Source of the DNA: a virus | DNA length: 51,234 bases | Strand: one strand, 5' to 3' | IMG/VR virus record: IMGVR_UViG_3300049433_000104 | Coordinates: 1 to 51,234 of that record | Part shown: piece by piece, positions 8,060 to 16,065 of the stretch | Layout: the number at the start of each line of letters is the position of its first letter | Position numbering within the stretch: the stretch's first letter is position 1 | The notes under the pieces: model-generated | The model's database searches: none | Told to the model about the DNA's origin: nothing | The model's input: only the letters and a program-made list of their open reading frames with translations | Position numbers and translations under genes: made by a program

Positions 8060-8545
8060 TCAGTTCGTCCGTGCCTGCGCGATGGTGGCCTGCACTTTCG
8101 TGACCGTGTTCGCCTTGGCGCTCTTTTCGACAGGGCGAAGGCCGAAGATCGCCAGCGGAATGCCGAAGGCGAGATAGTCGAACGGGAACGGCAACGGCGT
8201 CATTGCGATTCCGACAAACTTCGCCACGCCGGGCAGCGTGGCCTGCAGGACGACGCAAAACCAATAGAACCAGGCGGGCGCGGCGTATGCCGGCCTGATC
8301 CATGACGTGCGCTTGTCCTGCCGGTCGGCAAGGTTCTGCGTCGCCTGCAATTCGGCAAACCGGGCATCCGTCTTGAAACCCTCAAGCGTGATATCCGTCG
8401 CGGCCTTTGTGTCCATGCCGTGCTGATCGGTCAGCGCCTTTTGCTTGGCGGCCCAGCCGTCCGCAAGCTTGCCGGTGATAGAGCCGACCGCGCCAATGGC
8501 GACGCTTGCGCCACTGCCCATCAGCCACGCGGTGAGCGCGCCCAT
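8060..8545 (-). CDS. 3TM-type phage holin
   Basis: 161 residues starting MGALTAWLMGSGASVAIGAV. The ATG (8543-8545) overlaps the upstream stop as TAATG, indicating coupled translation. There is an amphipathic glycine-rich N-terminus, then a helical linker (KLADGWAAKQKALTDQHG). Then come RPAYAAPAWFYWFCVVLQA and a second hydrophobic span ending LAFGIPLAIFGLRPVEK. The RP-aromatic span plus a G-R-EK ending is the usual pattern of 3TM-type holins, which form the membrane lesion releasing or activating the endolysin. A longer open frame to 8872 exists, but its upstream part is a shadow of the neighbouring gene. Confidence 0.7.
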   Translation of the reverse strand: MGALTAWLMGSGASVAIGAVGSITGKLADGWAAKQKALTDQHGMDTKAATDITLEGFKTDARFAELQATQNLADRQDKRTSWIRPAYAAPAWFYWFCVVLQATLPGVAKFVGIAMTPLPFPFDYLAFGIPLAIFGLRPVEKSAKANTVTKVQATIAQARTN

Positions 8546-9153
8546 TACCGCACCGCCCGCTTTTTCGCAGGCTTCCGCTTTGCGGCCTTGCGCTTCGCAG
8601 GCGCCCGCTGCTGGCGAGCACGCCGACGAGCGGGCACGGCGGGAACCGCAACAGCTGGCGAGGTGGCAGGATCGACAATCGCCGCAAGTGCCGGCGTCGG
8701 AGTAGAGCCGTCCACGTTGTTGCTTTCGCCCGCCACCTTGACGGCCAATGCCGGGTCGATCGTGCCCGGCGCGGTTGTGGTGTGGTTGCGCAGATAATCC
8801 GTCAACCGGCCAAGCCCGAGAAAGATCAGCGGCGAATACTGCGCGGGCGAGAGGATCGCGCCATCGGCCCATGGCAACGGAATCGCCGGCAGTATCCCGT
8901 TCAAATCAATCCCGCCGCCGCCAAGCCATTCACCGATCGCGTTGATGGCCGGCACGGCGACGCCCAAGCCGTCCAGGAGCCGCGACAGCATCTTGGTTCG
9001 GAGGCCCTTGAACAGCACCAGCACCTTTGTGCCGAACGGCGCGACCTGCAGCTCGGGAGCGTGCTGGAGATAGTCGCGCCAGCGGATATAGACGGGATGC
9101 AGAATCCAGAAGCCGACCAGGACGGCGGCGAGCAGAGCAATGAGATAGATCAT
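8545..9153 (-). CDS. Membrane protein with basic, alanine/lysine/arginine-rich tail
   Basis: 202 residues. One N-terminal transmembrane segment (MIYLIALLAAVLVGFWIL) leads into a domain containing GLRTKMLSRLLDGLG and a glycine/proline-rich stretch. The C-terminus is a histone-H1-like tail of Ala, Lys, Arg and Pro (about residues 170-202). It lies between the endolysin and the holin, and the endolysin carries a similar tail. Function is unknown; a role in lysis or envelope association is inferred from position. Confidence 0.75.
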   Translation of the reverse strand: MIYLIALLAAVLVGFWILHPVYIRWRDYLQHAPELQVAPFGTKVLVLFKGLRTKMLSRLLDGLGVAVPAINAIGEWLGGGGIDLNGILPAIPLPWADGAILSPAQYSPLIFLGLGRLTDYLRNHTTTAPGTIDPALAVKVAGESNNVDGSTPTPALAAIVDPATSPAVAVPAVPARRRARQQRAPAKRKAAKRKPAKKRAVR

Positions 9154-9183
9154 GGTTGCACCTTTGTGATGGGGGTTGACTGA

Positions 9184-10698
9184 TCAGGCTGCGCGGCGGT
9201 GCGCAGTTCGTTTCTTGACGGCCGCCCGGCGCGCTGCGGGCTTGCGTGGCGCGCTGCGTTTCGGGGGGATGGGTTTGGCGGCCGGTTTGCGGGCGCGCGC
9301 CAGTGGCGGCGGCAGGGGCGGCGGCAGGGGCGGCAAAGCCGCTGCCGGAATACTCGTCGCGGCGGCTGTCCGGCGCGCTTTCCACCACGGCCAGACGTAG
9401 CGCCATGCCACATAGGCGAGCACGGCCAGCAGCACGATGCCGCCGGCCAGCATCGACCATTGCATCAGGCTCCAACCCTGCTTGACGCCGTGGGTTACGG
9501 CGCCGCCACCGGCCGCAGCCACAGCGATCTTTGCGAGGTCAGCGCCGCCGCCCTTCGCGGCCGGCGTCTCAGCTGCGAACTTCTTCGCCTCAACAAGCGC
9601 CTTGTCCCATCGGTTGATCAGGCCCTGCCGCAGATTCGGCCGGCCGGGCGCCACCTGGTCCTCGTAATGTTCACGCGCGGCGCGCAGCTTGTCGAGCAGT
9701 TCACCGGGCACGGCCTTTGACAGCGCGTCGCGGGTTTCGCGACCGACCGAACCATCGACGCCGACGCCAAGCGCAATCTGGAGGATCTTCGCCGCCCCTC
9801 CCGGCCCACGGTTGAAAACGCAATCGCGCAGGTAAAATTCGACGCCCGCATTCGTTGTCCAGCCTGCCGCCGCGTCCGTATACTTGACCATGTATTCGAC
9901 GGCCGAAGCTTCCGCTTCCGCGAACTGGCCGGCTTGAATGAGGGATCGAAGGTGTGACGCCTGCTCGGGGTGATATCGGTCGTTGATTCCGGCGACTTCA
10001 TAGGAGCCGCCACCGTCATTGGCCGGAAGCTTGTAAACCGCGAGCCTGCCCTGCGCGTCGCGCCGCGCCTCGAATGATAGGATCACGCGGCCCATGCGGG
10101 TCCGCCGATCGGTGGTATCGATCGGCTTTGCTGTCACCGTTGCGGCTACCGGCACGGCTTCCACCGGTGCCGCTCCGAAGATTGGCGGCATTGACTGCGG
10201 CTTGCGGCCGCCGTTGTCGACAAATTCGAAATGCATCCAGTCCGGACGGTTGACGTACCAGCCGCCCCACATGGCACCCTGCCGGCAGAACGCGTCCACG
10301 ATGAACGCCGGCATTGTCCCCTTTTTTACGCCAAGGGCATTGTTCAGCGCGTTCAGGTCGATCGCCGCAGCATATGCATGGTTCGACCATTTCATGGTAG
10401 ATCCCCGCACGTAACGAGAGTTATAAGCGCCGAAATATTTTGATGCGCCGGAAGCGTCGACTTTGGCTTGGTCGCGTCCGCAATAATCCCAAATCTCATT
10501 GAGCGCGGCGAGCAGCGCGGGCGCGCATTTGCGATGAAACAGAATCGATTTGATGACTTTTGTTCCGTGCTCGTCGGTATAGGTCATGCGAAATGGCGGC
10601 ACCACCGGCACCATTTGCGCTGTGATCTGGCCTTTGCCCGGATCGCCGTAAAAGGCGTTCCGAGACTCCTGATTGTCTTTCGGCCACGTCGTCGGCAT
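9184..10698 (-). CDS. Endolysin: M15 peptidase plus muramidase/peptidoglycan-binding-like region, membrane-tethered
   Basis: 504 residues, long for an endolysin. Residues 20-160 form a VanY/M15-type peptidase with Arg98, SNHAYAAAIDLN (zinc ligands His107 and Asp114) and WMHFEF (His156), which cuts peptide stems. Residues 205-330 resemble a GH108-type muramidase end with its binding helices: a possible catalytic Glu210 in ILSFEA, then FNRGPGGAAKILQ and VDGSVGRETRDAL. A single transmembrane helix lies at about 413-436, followed by a proline-rich stretch (PPLPPPLPPPL) and a basic tail of KPAAK-type repeats. The topology suggests a wall enzyme held at the inner membrane until holin action. The peptidase call is firm; the muramidase call is tentative. 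Confidence 0.8.
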   Translation of the reverse strand: MPTTWPKDNQESRNAFYGDPGKGQITAQMVPVVPPFRMTYTDEHGTKVIKSILFHRKCAPALLAALNEIWDYCGRDQAKVDASGASKYFGAYNSRYVRGSTMKWSNHAYAAAIDLNALNNALGVKKGTMPAFIVDAFCRQGAMWGGWYVNRPDWMHFEFVDNGGRKPQSMPPIFGAAPVEAVPVAATVTAKPIDTTDRRTRMGRVILSFEARRDAQGRLAVYKLPANDGGGSYEVAGINDRYHPEQASHLRSLIQAGQFAEAEASAVEYMVKYTDAAAGWTTNAGVEFYLRDCVFNRGPGGAAKILQIALGVGVDGSVGRETRDALSKAVPGELLDKLRAAREHYEDQVAPGRPNLRQGLINRWDKALVEAKKFAAETPAAKGGGADLAKIAVAAAGGGAVTHGVKQGWSLMQWSMLAGGIVLLAVLAYVAWRYVWPWWKARRTAAATSIPAAALPPLPPPLPPPLARARKPAAKPIPPKRSAPRKPAARRAAVKKRTAHRRAA

Positions 10699-10743
10699 GT
10701 GTGTTCTCCCAGGGGGTTGAAAAGCGAGTTGCGGGATTAGCGG

Positions 10744-11145
10744 CTATTCGGGCGCCATCACCGCCGCAGGGTCGGCGCCGATCGCCTGCAACACCTGCAG
10801 CATTTCAGGATCGTCAGCATTGACGACGGGCTGATCAGACGCGCGCCATCGTTCCGCTTGCCGCGTCGTGAGCAGCCCGAGCGCCTTGTCAAGTTGACCG
10901 TCAGTAAGCCGCGCGATGATCGTGCTCTTACGCACGCGATGGTAAGGCGGGACGTTGGCGTCGCGCAGCACCGCGATCAGATCGTCCATCGATGCAATGG
11001 GCGTGACGACGCCGCCGCGCTCCAGCCATGCGACATAATCCTGATCGGCTACATCGACCGACGCATCGCGCGCGCTGGAGTAAACGCGGCCCTTGTCGCC
11101 GCCGACAATCCAGTAGTGATCTTTCGGAAAGTAAAAAAACCTCAT
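10744..11145 (-). CDS. Small tail-associated protein (possible fibre-assembly factor)
   Basis: 133 residues starting MRFFYFPKDHYWIVGGDK; the ATG overlaps the stop of the tail spike as ATGA. It has the look of small proteins coded directly after phage tail fibres: a short beta-rich start (YSSARDASVDVADQDYVAWL) and then a helical C-terminus. A longer frame upstream is a shadow of the spike. Chaperone or fibre-tip roles are inferred from position. Confidence 0.65.
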   Translation of the reverse strand: MRFFYFPKDHYWIVGGDKGRVYSSARDASVDVADQDYVAWLERGGVVTPIASMDDLIAVLRDANVPPYHRVRKSTIIARLTDGQLDKALGLLTTRQAERWRASDQPVVNADDPEMLQVLQAIGADPAAVMAPE

Positions 11146-12506
11146 TGATACCATCCCGGCGATGAAGTGCTTCCGGCCGAATTGCCGGGAAAATAGTTGA
11201 TGCCCGCGCCGCCGGTGATGATGCCGCCGCCGAAGTCGGCGCCAAAGCGCGGCCCGGTCCCGGACCCGGTGAAAGTGTTTCCGTTTACTTCCAGCGTGCC
11301 GCCATAAGTCGAGTAGGCAAAAGCACCGGAGAATGCCGGCGTGCCGGACAGGGTGACGGTAAGGCCAGCACAGACAATGATGCCGTCCTCTCGCGCCAGC
11401 CAGTGAATGCCCGTGCTTCCGCTGATGGTATAGGCGGCGGTAATCAAGATCAGCCCGCCGTAATAGCAAAACATGTGCTGACCGGAGCACGCGCCATATT
11501 CCATCTTGCCGGTGATGTTGAGCGTGGCCTTGTTGCTGACGTTGATGCCTTGGAAACCGCCAGTGATCTTGAATCCGCCGATGTTGAGTGTCGCGCGGTC
11601 GGACAGGATCACGGTGACGCCAGAGATAACCACGTTGGACGGCGTGACGGTGTCGCCCAAAAGCTGCACGGTGCCGCCGCCGATGAAGGGCGCGTTCAAA
11701 GTCACGAGGCCGGTATACGTGCCTGCCGCCACCTGGATGGTCACCGCGAATGTGTTGAGATCGAGCGCAGACACCACCGACAGCGCCTTACCGATCGTCA
11801 GGAACGCGCCACCGGCCGAGTTCACCAAGCCAGTATTGGGATCGCCGCCGTCCGTGCGGACGTAATAAGTGCGAGCGGCGGTTAGAACCTCACGCGCTGG
11901 CGCCGAAGGATCGTATAAAACTTCCCGCCAGTTGCCCGCAGAGTCCTGCTTATAGACGCCGATATCGTTGGCCGCGGTGACCCGGTTTCTTCCGCCTTTC
12001 AGGATCAGCTTTGTGGCATCGTGGATCAGCGTCGATCCGGAGTGCCGGACAATCCGGTATTGATCCCGCGTCGTTGAACCGAAGTCCGTGATCGGACCCG
12101 TGGTGCCGCTCAGCGCAACGAACAGGCCCTGAGCCGCGCCTATGTCGCAGGTGGCAGCAGAGACGACAGAAATTTCTAACGTGTTCAGGTGCACCATCGC
12201 CCGGCCGGGAACATCGACGAAAATCTCCCCGACCCCGCCGCTGGAAAAACTTACCGGCGCCCCGCCGTTCGAACTTTTATAGACCGCTGTTTGCGTGCAC
12301 GTCGTGCCGTTGTAGGTCCACAAGCCGATCGACTCTTCGCCCGTTCCCAAGGTCCGCCCCGTCCCCCAGAACGTGTCGCCGGCTGCATACTTCGAATTTA
12401 ACGGGTGCGATTCCTGCGCAGCACCGCCCAACGTTACCGTTGTCGAGTTCGCGCCGATAAACGTCTCCCGGATATTGTCGCAATCTTTAACCTGAAATAT
12501 CGCCAT
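11142..12506 (-). CDS. Tail spike / receptor-binding protein with beta-helix
   Basis: 454 residues. The N-terminal 220 are beta-rich and probably attach to the tail. YYVRTDGGDPNTGLVNSAGG then introduces a right-handed beta-helix, with recurring short beta rungs (VTIQVAAGTYTG, VVISGVTVILSDRATLNIGG, NKATLNITGK). The end is glycine-rich (GGGIITGGAGINYFPGNSAG). The YVRTDG-GDPN motif is common at the start of phage pectate-lyase-like spike domains that bind or cut surface polysaccharide. No catalytic residues can be assigned. It follows the tail-tip genes, as expected for the host-range determinant. Confidence 0.78.
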   Translation of the reverse strand: MAIFQVKDCDNIRETFIGANSTTVTLGGAAQESHPLNSKYAAGDTFWGTGRTLGTGEESIGLWTYNGTTCTQTAVYKSSNGGAPVSFSSGGVGEIFVDVPGRAMVHLNTLEISVVSAATCDIGAAQGLFVALSGTTGPITDFGSTTRDQYRIVRHSGSTLIHDATKLILKGGRNRVTAANDIGVYKQDSAGNWREVLYDPSAPAREVLTAARTYYVRTDGGDPNTGLVNSAGGAFLTIGKALSVVSALDLNTFAVTIQVAAGTYTGLVTLNAPFIGGGTVQLLGDTVTPSNVVISGVTVILSDRATLNIGGFKITGGFQGINVSNKATLNITGKMEYGACSGQHMFCYYGGLILITAAYTISGSTGIHWLAREDGIIVCAGLTVTLSGTPAFSGAFAYSTYGGTLEVNGNTFTGSGTGPRFGADFGGGIITGGAGINYFPGNSAGSTSSPGWYQ

Positions 12507-12560
12507 GCATCAGCGTCCGCGCAGAGCACGGGCGTCCCTTACGTGTCTGGAGAGGTTGAG

Positions 12561-13373
12561 CTAGACCAATTCGTCGATTGTCACGGGAGCGGAGTACATC
12601 GGTCCGCCGTCAAAGCCTGCGATCGACGCAACCGGCACGTCGTCCTGAATTAGGCCAAAGATCGTATCCCGCCCGAGATTTGAACTGGAGGGGTCCAGGA
12701 TCAAAAGAAGTGGCGTTGATCTTCCGTTGGTCATCCCGATCGCCTGGAAAACCGACCAGCGCTGCGCTTCCGTCAAACACCCGACAGTGAGAACACAGCG
12801 CCGGTACTTCGGACCATGCCCGATGATGTTGGTTGTGCCGCCCGCCGTTTTCTTCTGCTCGCACGGGTCGATGGGATAGAACTGATGGCCATAGTCGAAG
12901 TTGTTTTTCAGCTGTGTCCGCGTCGAAATGAACAGGTATCCCCCTTCGATATAGGTCAGCGACGTATCCGTCAGGTCGACCTTGACCGCTTTCCATCCTG
13001 TCATGACGGATGGCGCGAGAATGACCGCATCTTCATAAAGCGGATCGACTTGACCGGCTGCACTCGTCGGGTTCGAGTCCCATATGACGTTGGTATTCGC
13101 TGCAGCGTCCGCCGAAGTCGGGAAGAGCCGCACCCGAACAATGCCGGCCGCCGTGAGATTGGTTCCTAGAATATCGAACGTGTCGGCCGACTGATTTGTC
13201 AGATAGACTTCGGTAAAGCTTTGCGAGTTGCCCGGCGCGCTGCGCCAGTGGCGGATCACGTCTTTTTGCTGCAGCAACGTGATCGGCATAGCCGATGCGG
13301 CGCTGGTCGCCGTCAGCGTTCCGTTGCCGGCGATGTTGGCCCATGCGGCTGAGATGTTGAACGGTGCTGTCAT
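12561..13373 (-). CDS. Tail-tip protein, beta-sandwich type, function unknown
   Basis: 270 residues, beta-rich, without a signal peptide. FNISAAWANIAGNGTLTATS and the later WKAVKVDLTD--YIEGGYLFI suggest carbohydrate-binding-like or distal-tail beta-sandwich folds. The final third (RRCVLTVGCLTEAQRW, PLLLILDPSSSNLGRDTIFGL) resembles distal tail proteins. The neighbouring genes start and stop within 200 bp, forming the tail-tip cluster between tape measure and spike. Confidence 0.7.
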   Translation of the reverse strand: MTAPFNISAAWANIAGNGTLTATSAASAMPITLLQQKDVIRHWRSAPGNSQSFTEVYLTNQSADTFDILGTNLTAAGIVRVRLFPTSADAAANTNVIWDSNPTSAAGQVDPLYEDAVILAPSVMTGWKAVKVDLTDTSLTYIEGGYLFISTRTQLKNNFDYGHQFYPIDPCEQKKTAGGTTNIIGHGPKYRRCVLTVGCLTEAQRWSVFQAIGMTNGRSTPLLLILDPSSSNLGRDTIFGLIQDDVPVASIAGFDGGPMYSAPVTIDELV

Positions 13374-13376
13374 CGA

Positions 13377-14405
13377 TCAAGCCATAATTTCAGAGACGCG
13401 CTGCAAATCCCTCATCACCGAAAGGAACTTGAAGCCCCCGCCAGTGCCGCCAATGGTCAAGGTTGCTGTGTTCAGGGATGGCCCGAGACGAAGCCAAAAA
13501 CTTTGCTGCGTGATCGCGCGCGCGTTCTGAATGTGCACAACATGAATTTGCTCTAACCCGTTCACGCTGGCCATATATTTTGCAGTAGCGGCGCGGGCGT
13601 CCGTTTCGCTGTTGAGGAATATCGCTGCAACGGTGTGGATCGCGGCCGTGTCCGATGCCACGTTCGCCATAAATTCCACCATCAGCACATTCGCCTTTGA
13701 CCGCGGCGTGGTCTGAACGATGCCATACGCCACACCTTCACTGCTTTGCGGGATCGTGTTGTCGAACGGGATCGCCGTGCTGGTCGTGCTCAACCCGCCT
13801 ATGTTGACCGCGACCGAAACCAGATCGCCCGGCAATTTCATGCCGGGGCCGAACATCTGAATTATGTCAGGCGCGGTGTCCCATGTTCCCGGCGTGGTCA
13901 GGCCAGAACTCCATTCCAGAAACCCGACGATGCGAAATGGCTTCGACGTTACCGCGACCGTTGAATAGATCGTGCCCTGAACATCGGCCCCGCCAGCGCC
14001 GCCCTCAGCGACCGAAGAGTCCACTCCATATTCAACGAGCGCGCGGACCGGCGCGACCGTGGTACACAGCACCGCGCCAAGCCGGAATGTCCCCGCATCG
14101 TCGAAAAGCAGTATCCAAACCCGAAAAGGCGTCGGCGCCGCGAACAGGCCCGAATTGATAACCCCGAGAGTTGATCCAGGCGTGGCGACGAAGCTTGGCG
14201 AAGTCGTGATCTGGCGGCCTTCGAACAGCGCGCCGCCGCCGGCCGTTTGCGGCATCGCCGTATACAGCGGAGCGACCGCGCTTGGGCTAGTGCCGTCCGC
14301 CGCCTGAATTGCAACAGTGAGCGCATTCGCGGCCACCGTGGCGGCCAGCTTACCTCTCGGAATCGAATACGAGGTCACCCCCGACGACTGATCGAGCGAT
14401 GCCAT
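13377..14405 (-). CDS. Tail-tip structural protein
   Basis: 342 residues from MASLDQSSGVTSYSIPRGKL; the start follows the upstream stop by one base (TGAGATG). The product is beta-rich and rich in Ala, Thr, Gly and Val with few charges, as in virion proteins. No enzyme motif is visible. It is placed between the probable baseplate hub (14407) and the distal protein (12561). A longer frame from 14444 exists, but its extra residues overlap the hub gene. Confidence 0.7.
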   Translation of the reverse strand: MASLDQSSGVTSYSIPRGKLAATVAANALTVAIQAADGTSPSAVAPLYTAMPQTAGGGALFEGRQITTSPSFVATPGSTLGVINSGLFAAPTPFRVWILLFDDAGTFRLGAVLCTTVAPVRALVEYGVDSSVAEGGAGGADVQGTIYSTVAVTSKPFRIVGFLEWSSGLTTPGTWDTAPDIIQMFGPGMKLPGDLVSVAVNIGGLSTTSTAIPFDNTIPQSSEGVAYGIVQTTPRSKANVLMVEFMANVASDTAAIHTVAAIFLNSETDARAATAKYMASVNGLEQIHVVHIQNARAITQQSFWLRLGPSLNTATLTIGGTGGGFKFLSVMRDLQRVSEIMA

Positions 14406-14406
14406 C

Positions 14407-16065
14407 TCAGCGCATCCCTTCGACAGAAACAACGCCGTCATCAAACCCGTTATCTATTTCGACAACGGTCAGAGGCGTCGGCGTGGAAAGCCCATAGCGC
14501 GGCGTAAGGGTCGTGTCGGTCAGTCTCTCCACCGCTCCCATTGCAAGCACGAATGCCGCCGGCGTCATGTCGGCCCGGAAGAGAGACCGTGGCGCGCCTC
14601 CTTTGAGAACCAGAACGCGGTTGCATTCCGGGATTGCGTCGGACTCGTTCACGAAGAACGACTGTATGACTGCGGAATCCGTCGAGTTCTGATAAGCCGC
14701 GACGATGGCGGCGCTTGTGACCGCGTCGTTTGATGCTGCAATCGAATACGGCTCTTTGACCAGCGTCGCGGTGCCGGCGTCCACCTTCGCGTCAATGTCG
14801 GGTTGAATGGTCCAGTTGCGGCCCCATGCCGCGAACACACGTTTCGGCGGCACGGCGTAGCTGGAAGGAAGCGCCACGGATTTAACTTCGCCGTACCAAT
14901 CGACCGCCGTGAAGTCGCCGACGACAGCGCCGATCGGCAGTGTGAAGATGCCGATATTAAACGAGCGGTCAGCCCGGAAGCCGCCAAAGCCGCCGATACC
15001 GTCCAGCAATTCGTCGATGGCCTCGCGCTGTGTCTTGTTGTCGTCCGCGACGATGACGTAAGCGATAGGCGCCGGTTGCGCCGCCTTCACCGCGAGGATC
15101 GAGGCCGTATCAACCACGACGTTCGCGCCCGAGACGGTGATCAGGTAATGTATAATGCTCGCCGTGTCGGTCAGCGCCGTCCCCGCGATCGGCGATCCCG
15201 CCACAAGGCCGTTGCTCACGGCGCCGCCGACCAAATTGACGGTGACTTCACCATCCGGCTTTGCGGCGAGCCTCACACAGCTAAGAGCGCTACAGGTTGC
15301 CCAAGTGCCCGGCGTGATGGTGCCCGCGATCAGGGCGGCATAGTTCGGATAATCCGGCACCGCATTGACGTTCATCTGAACGCGGCGATCGTAAGCATGC
15401 GAGACGCCGACGCTCGGGCCATCGCTGTATTGAAAGACCAGGTTGACTTCGTCGATCAGGAGACACGGCACATTGTCCGCGGGGCCAAACGCCAGCTGCT
15501 TGCGCTTGCCCTTGACGTTGGCGTCGCCGTCGATGCCGCCCGTGCCGCCATAGACGTTCGGCAAGGCCGGAATTTCCAGACGCTTGTTGTCATCCTTGAA
15601 GTTGATGATCAGCAGATCGCCGTCACACTCTGGTTTTCCGTCAGCAAGGCCAACCACAACGTTGACGAAACGGTCATAGGAGATGCCGCGCCAGCCGATC
15701 TTCACGGTTACCAGCGCGCCATCAAGCGGCGCTGCTAAAAGATAGTCGTATTCCCCGCTTTGGTTGTTGAGGTGCAGCGGACCGACTGCCGTTGACATGC
15801 CCCCGAACCCATCGCCGGTTTTGATCGACCACTTGAACGACGGCGCTTTCGCCAGCGTGCCGTTGAACGGGATCGAGGGACGCGAGTCCGTGATCAGCGT
15901 CGTGTATTGTTCCGTGCCGACGAAAACCGGAGCGCCCGTCGCCGGAGTAATTTCAGCCGTATAGATGATCACAGAATTGACGCCAGCCGCCATCGTCGCG
16001 ACCAGCGGACGGCTGATTAAAAACGATATCGGGCGGCGGCCCATCGGTCCGAATGACATTGGCAT
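14407..16065 (-). CDS. Baseplate hub / central tail-tip protein candidate
   Basis: 552 residues directly after the tape measure, sharing one base of its stop (ATGA). The beta-rich sequence includes GPLHLNNQSGEYDYLL, VTVKIGWRGISYDRFVNVVVG and LEIPALPNVYGGTGGIDG. The pattern of a strand-rich ring domain followed by a long insertion is shared by siphovirus tail-hub proteins of rhizobial phages. Position supports the same role: nucleating the tail on the tape measure. No peptidoglycan-hydrolase motif is seen. Confidence 0.68.
   Translation of the reverse strand: MPMSFGPMGRRPISFLISRPLVATMAAGVNSVIIYTAEITPATGAPVFVGTEQYTTLITDSRPSIPFNGTLAKAPSFKWSIKTGDGFGGMSTAVGPLHLNNQSGEYDYLLAAPLDGALVTVKIGWRGISYDRFVNVVVGLADGKPECDGDLLIINFKDDNKRLEIPALPNVYGGTGGIDGDANVKGKRKQLAFGPADNVPCLLIDEVNLVFQYSDGPSVGVSHAYDRRVQMNVNAVPDYPNYAALIAGTITPGTWATCSALSCVRLAAKPDGEVTVNLVGGAVSNGLVAGSPIAGTALTDTASIIHYLITVSGANVVVDTASILAVKAAQPAPIAYVIVADDNKTQREAIDELLDGIGGFGGFRADRSFNIGIFTLPIGAVVGDFTAVDWYGEVKSVALPSSYAVPPKRVFAAWGRNWTIQPDIDAKVDAGTATLVKEPYSIAASNDAVTSAAIVAAYQNSTDSAVIQSFFVNESDAIPECNRVLVLKGGAPRSLFRADMTPAAFVLAMGAVERLTDTTLTPRYGLSTPTPLTVVEIDNGFDDGVVSVEGMR

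Noticed and set aside
8546-8872. N-terminal extension of the holin frame
   Set aside because: It overlaps the coding sequence of the neighbouring membrane protein in another frame; the TAATG junction at 8545 gives a natural start.
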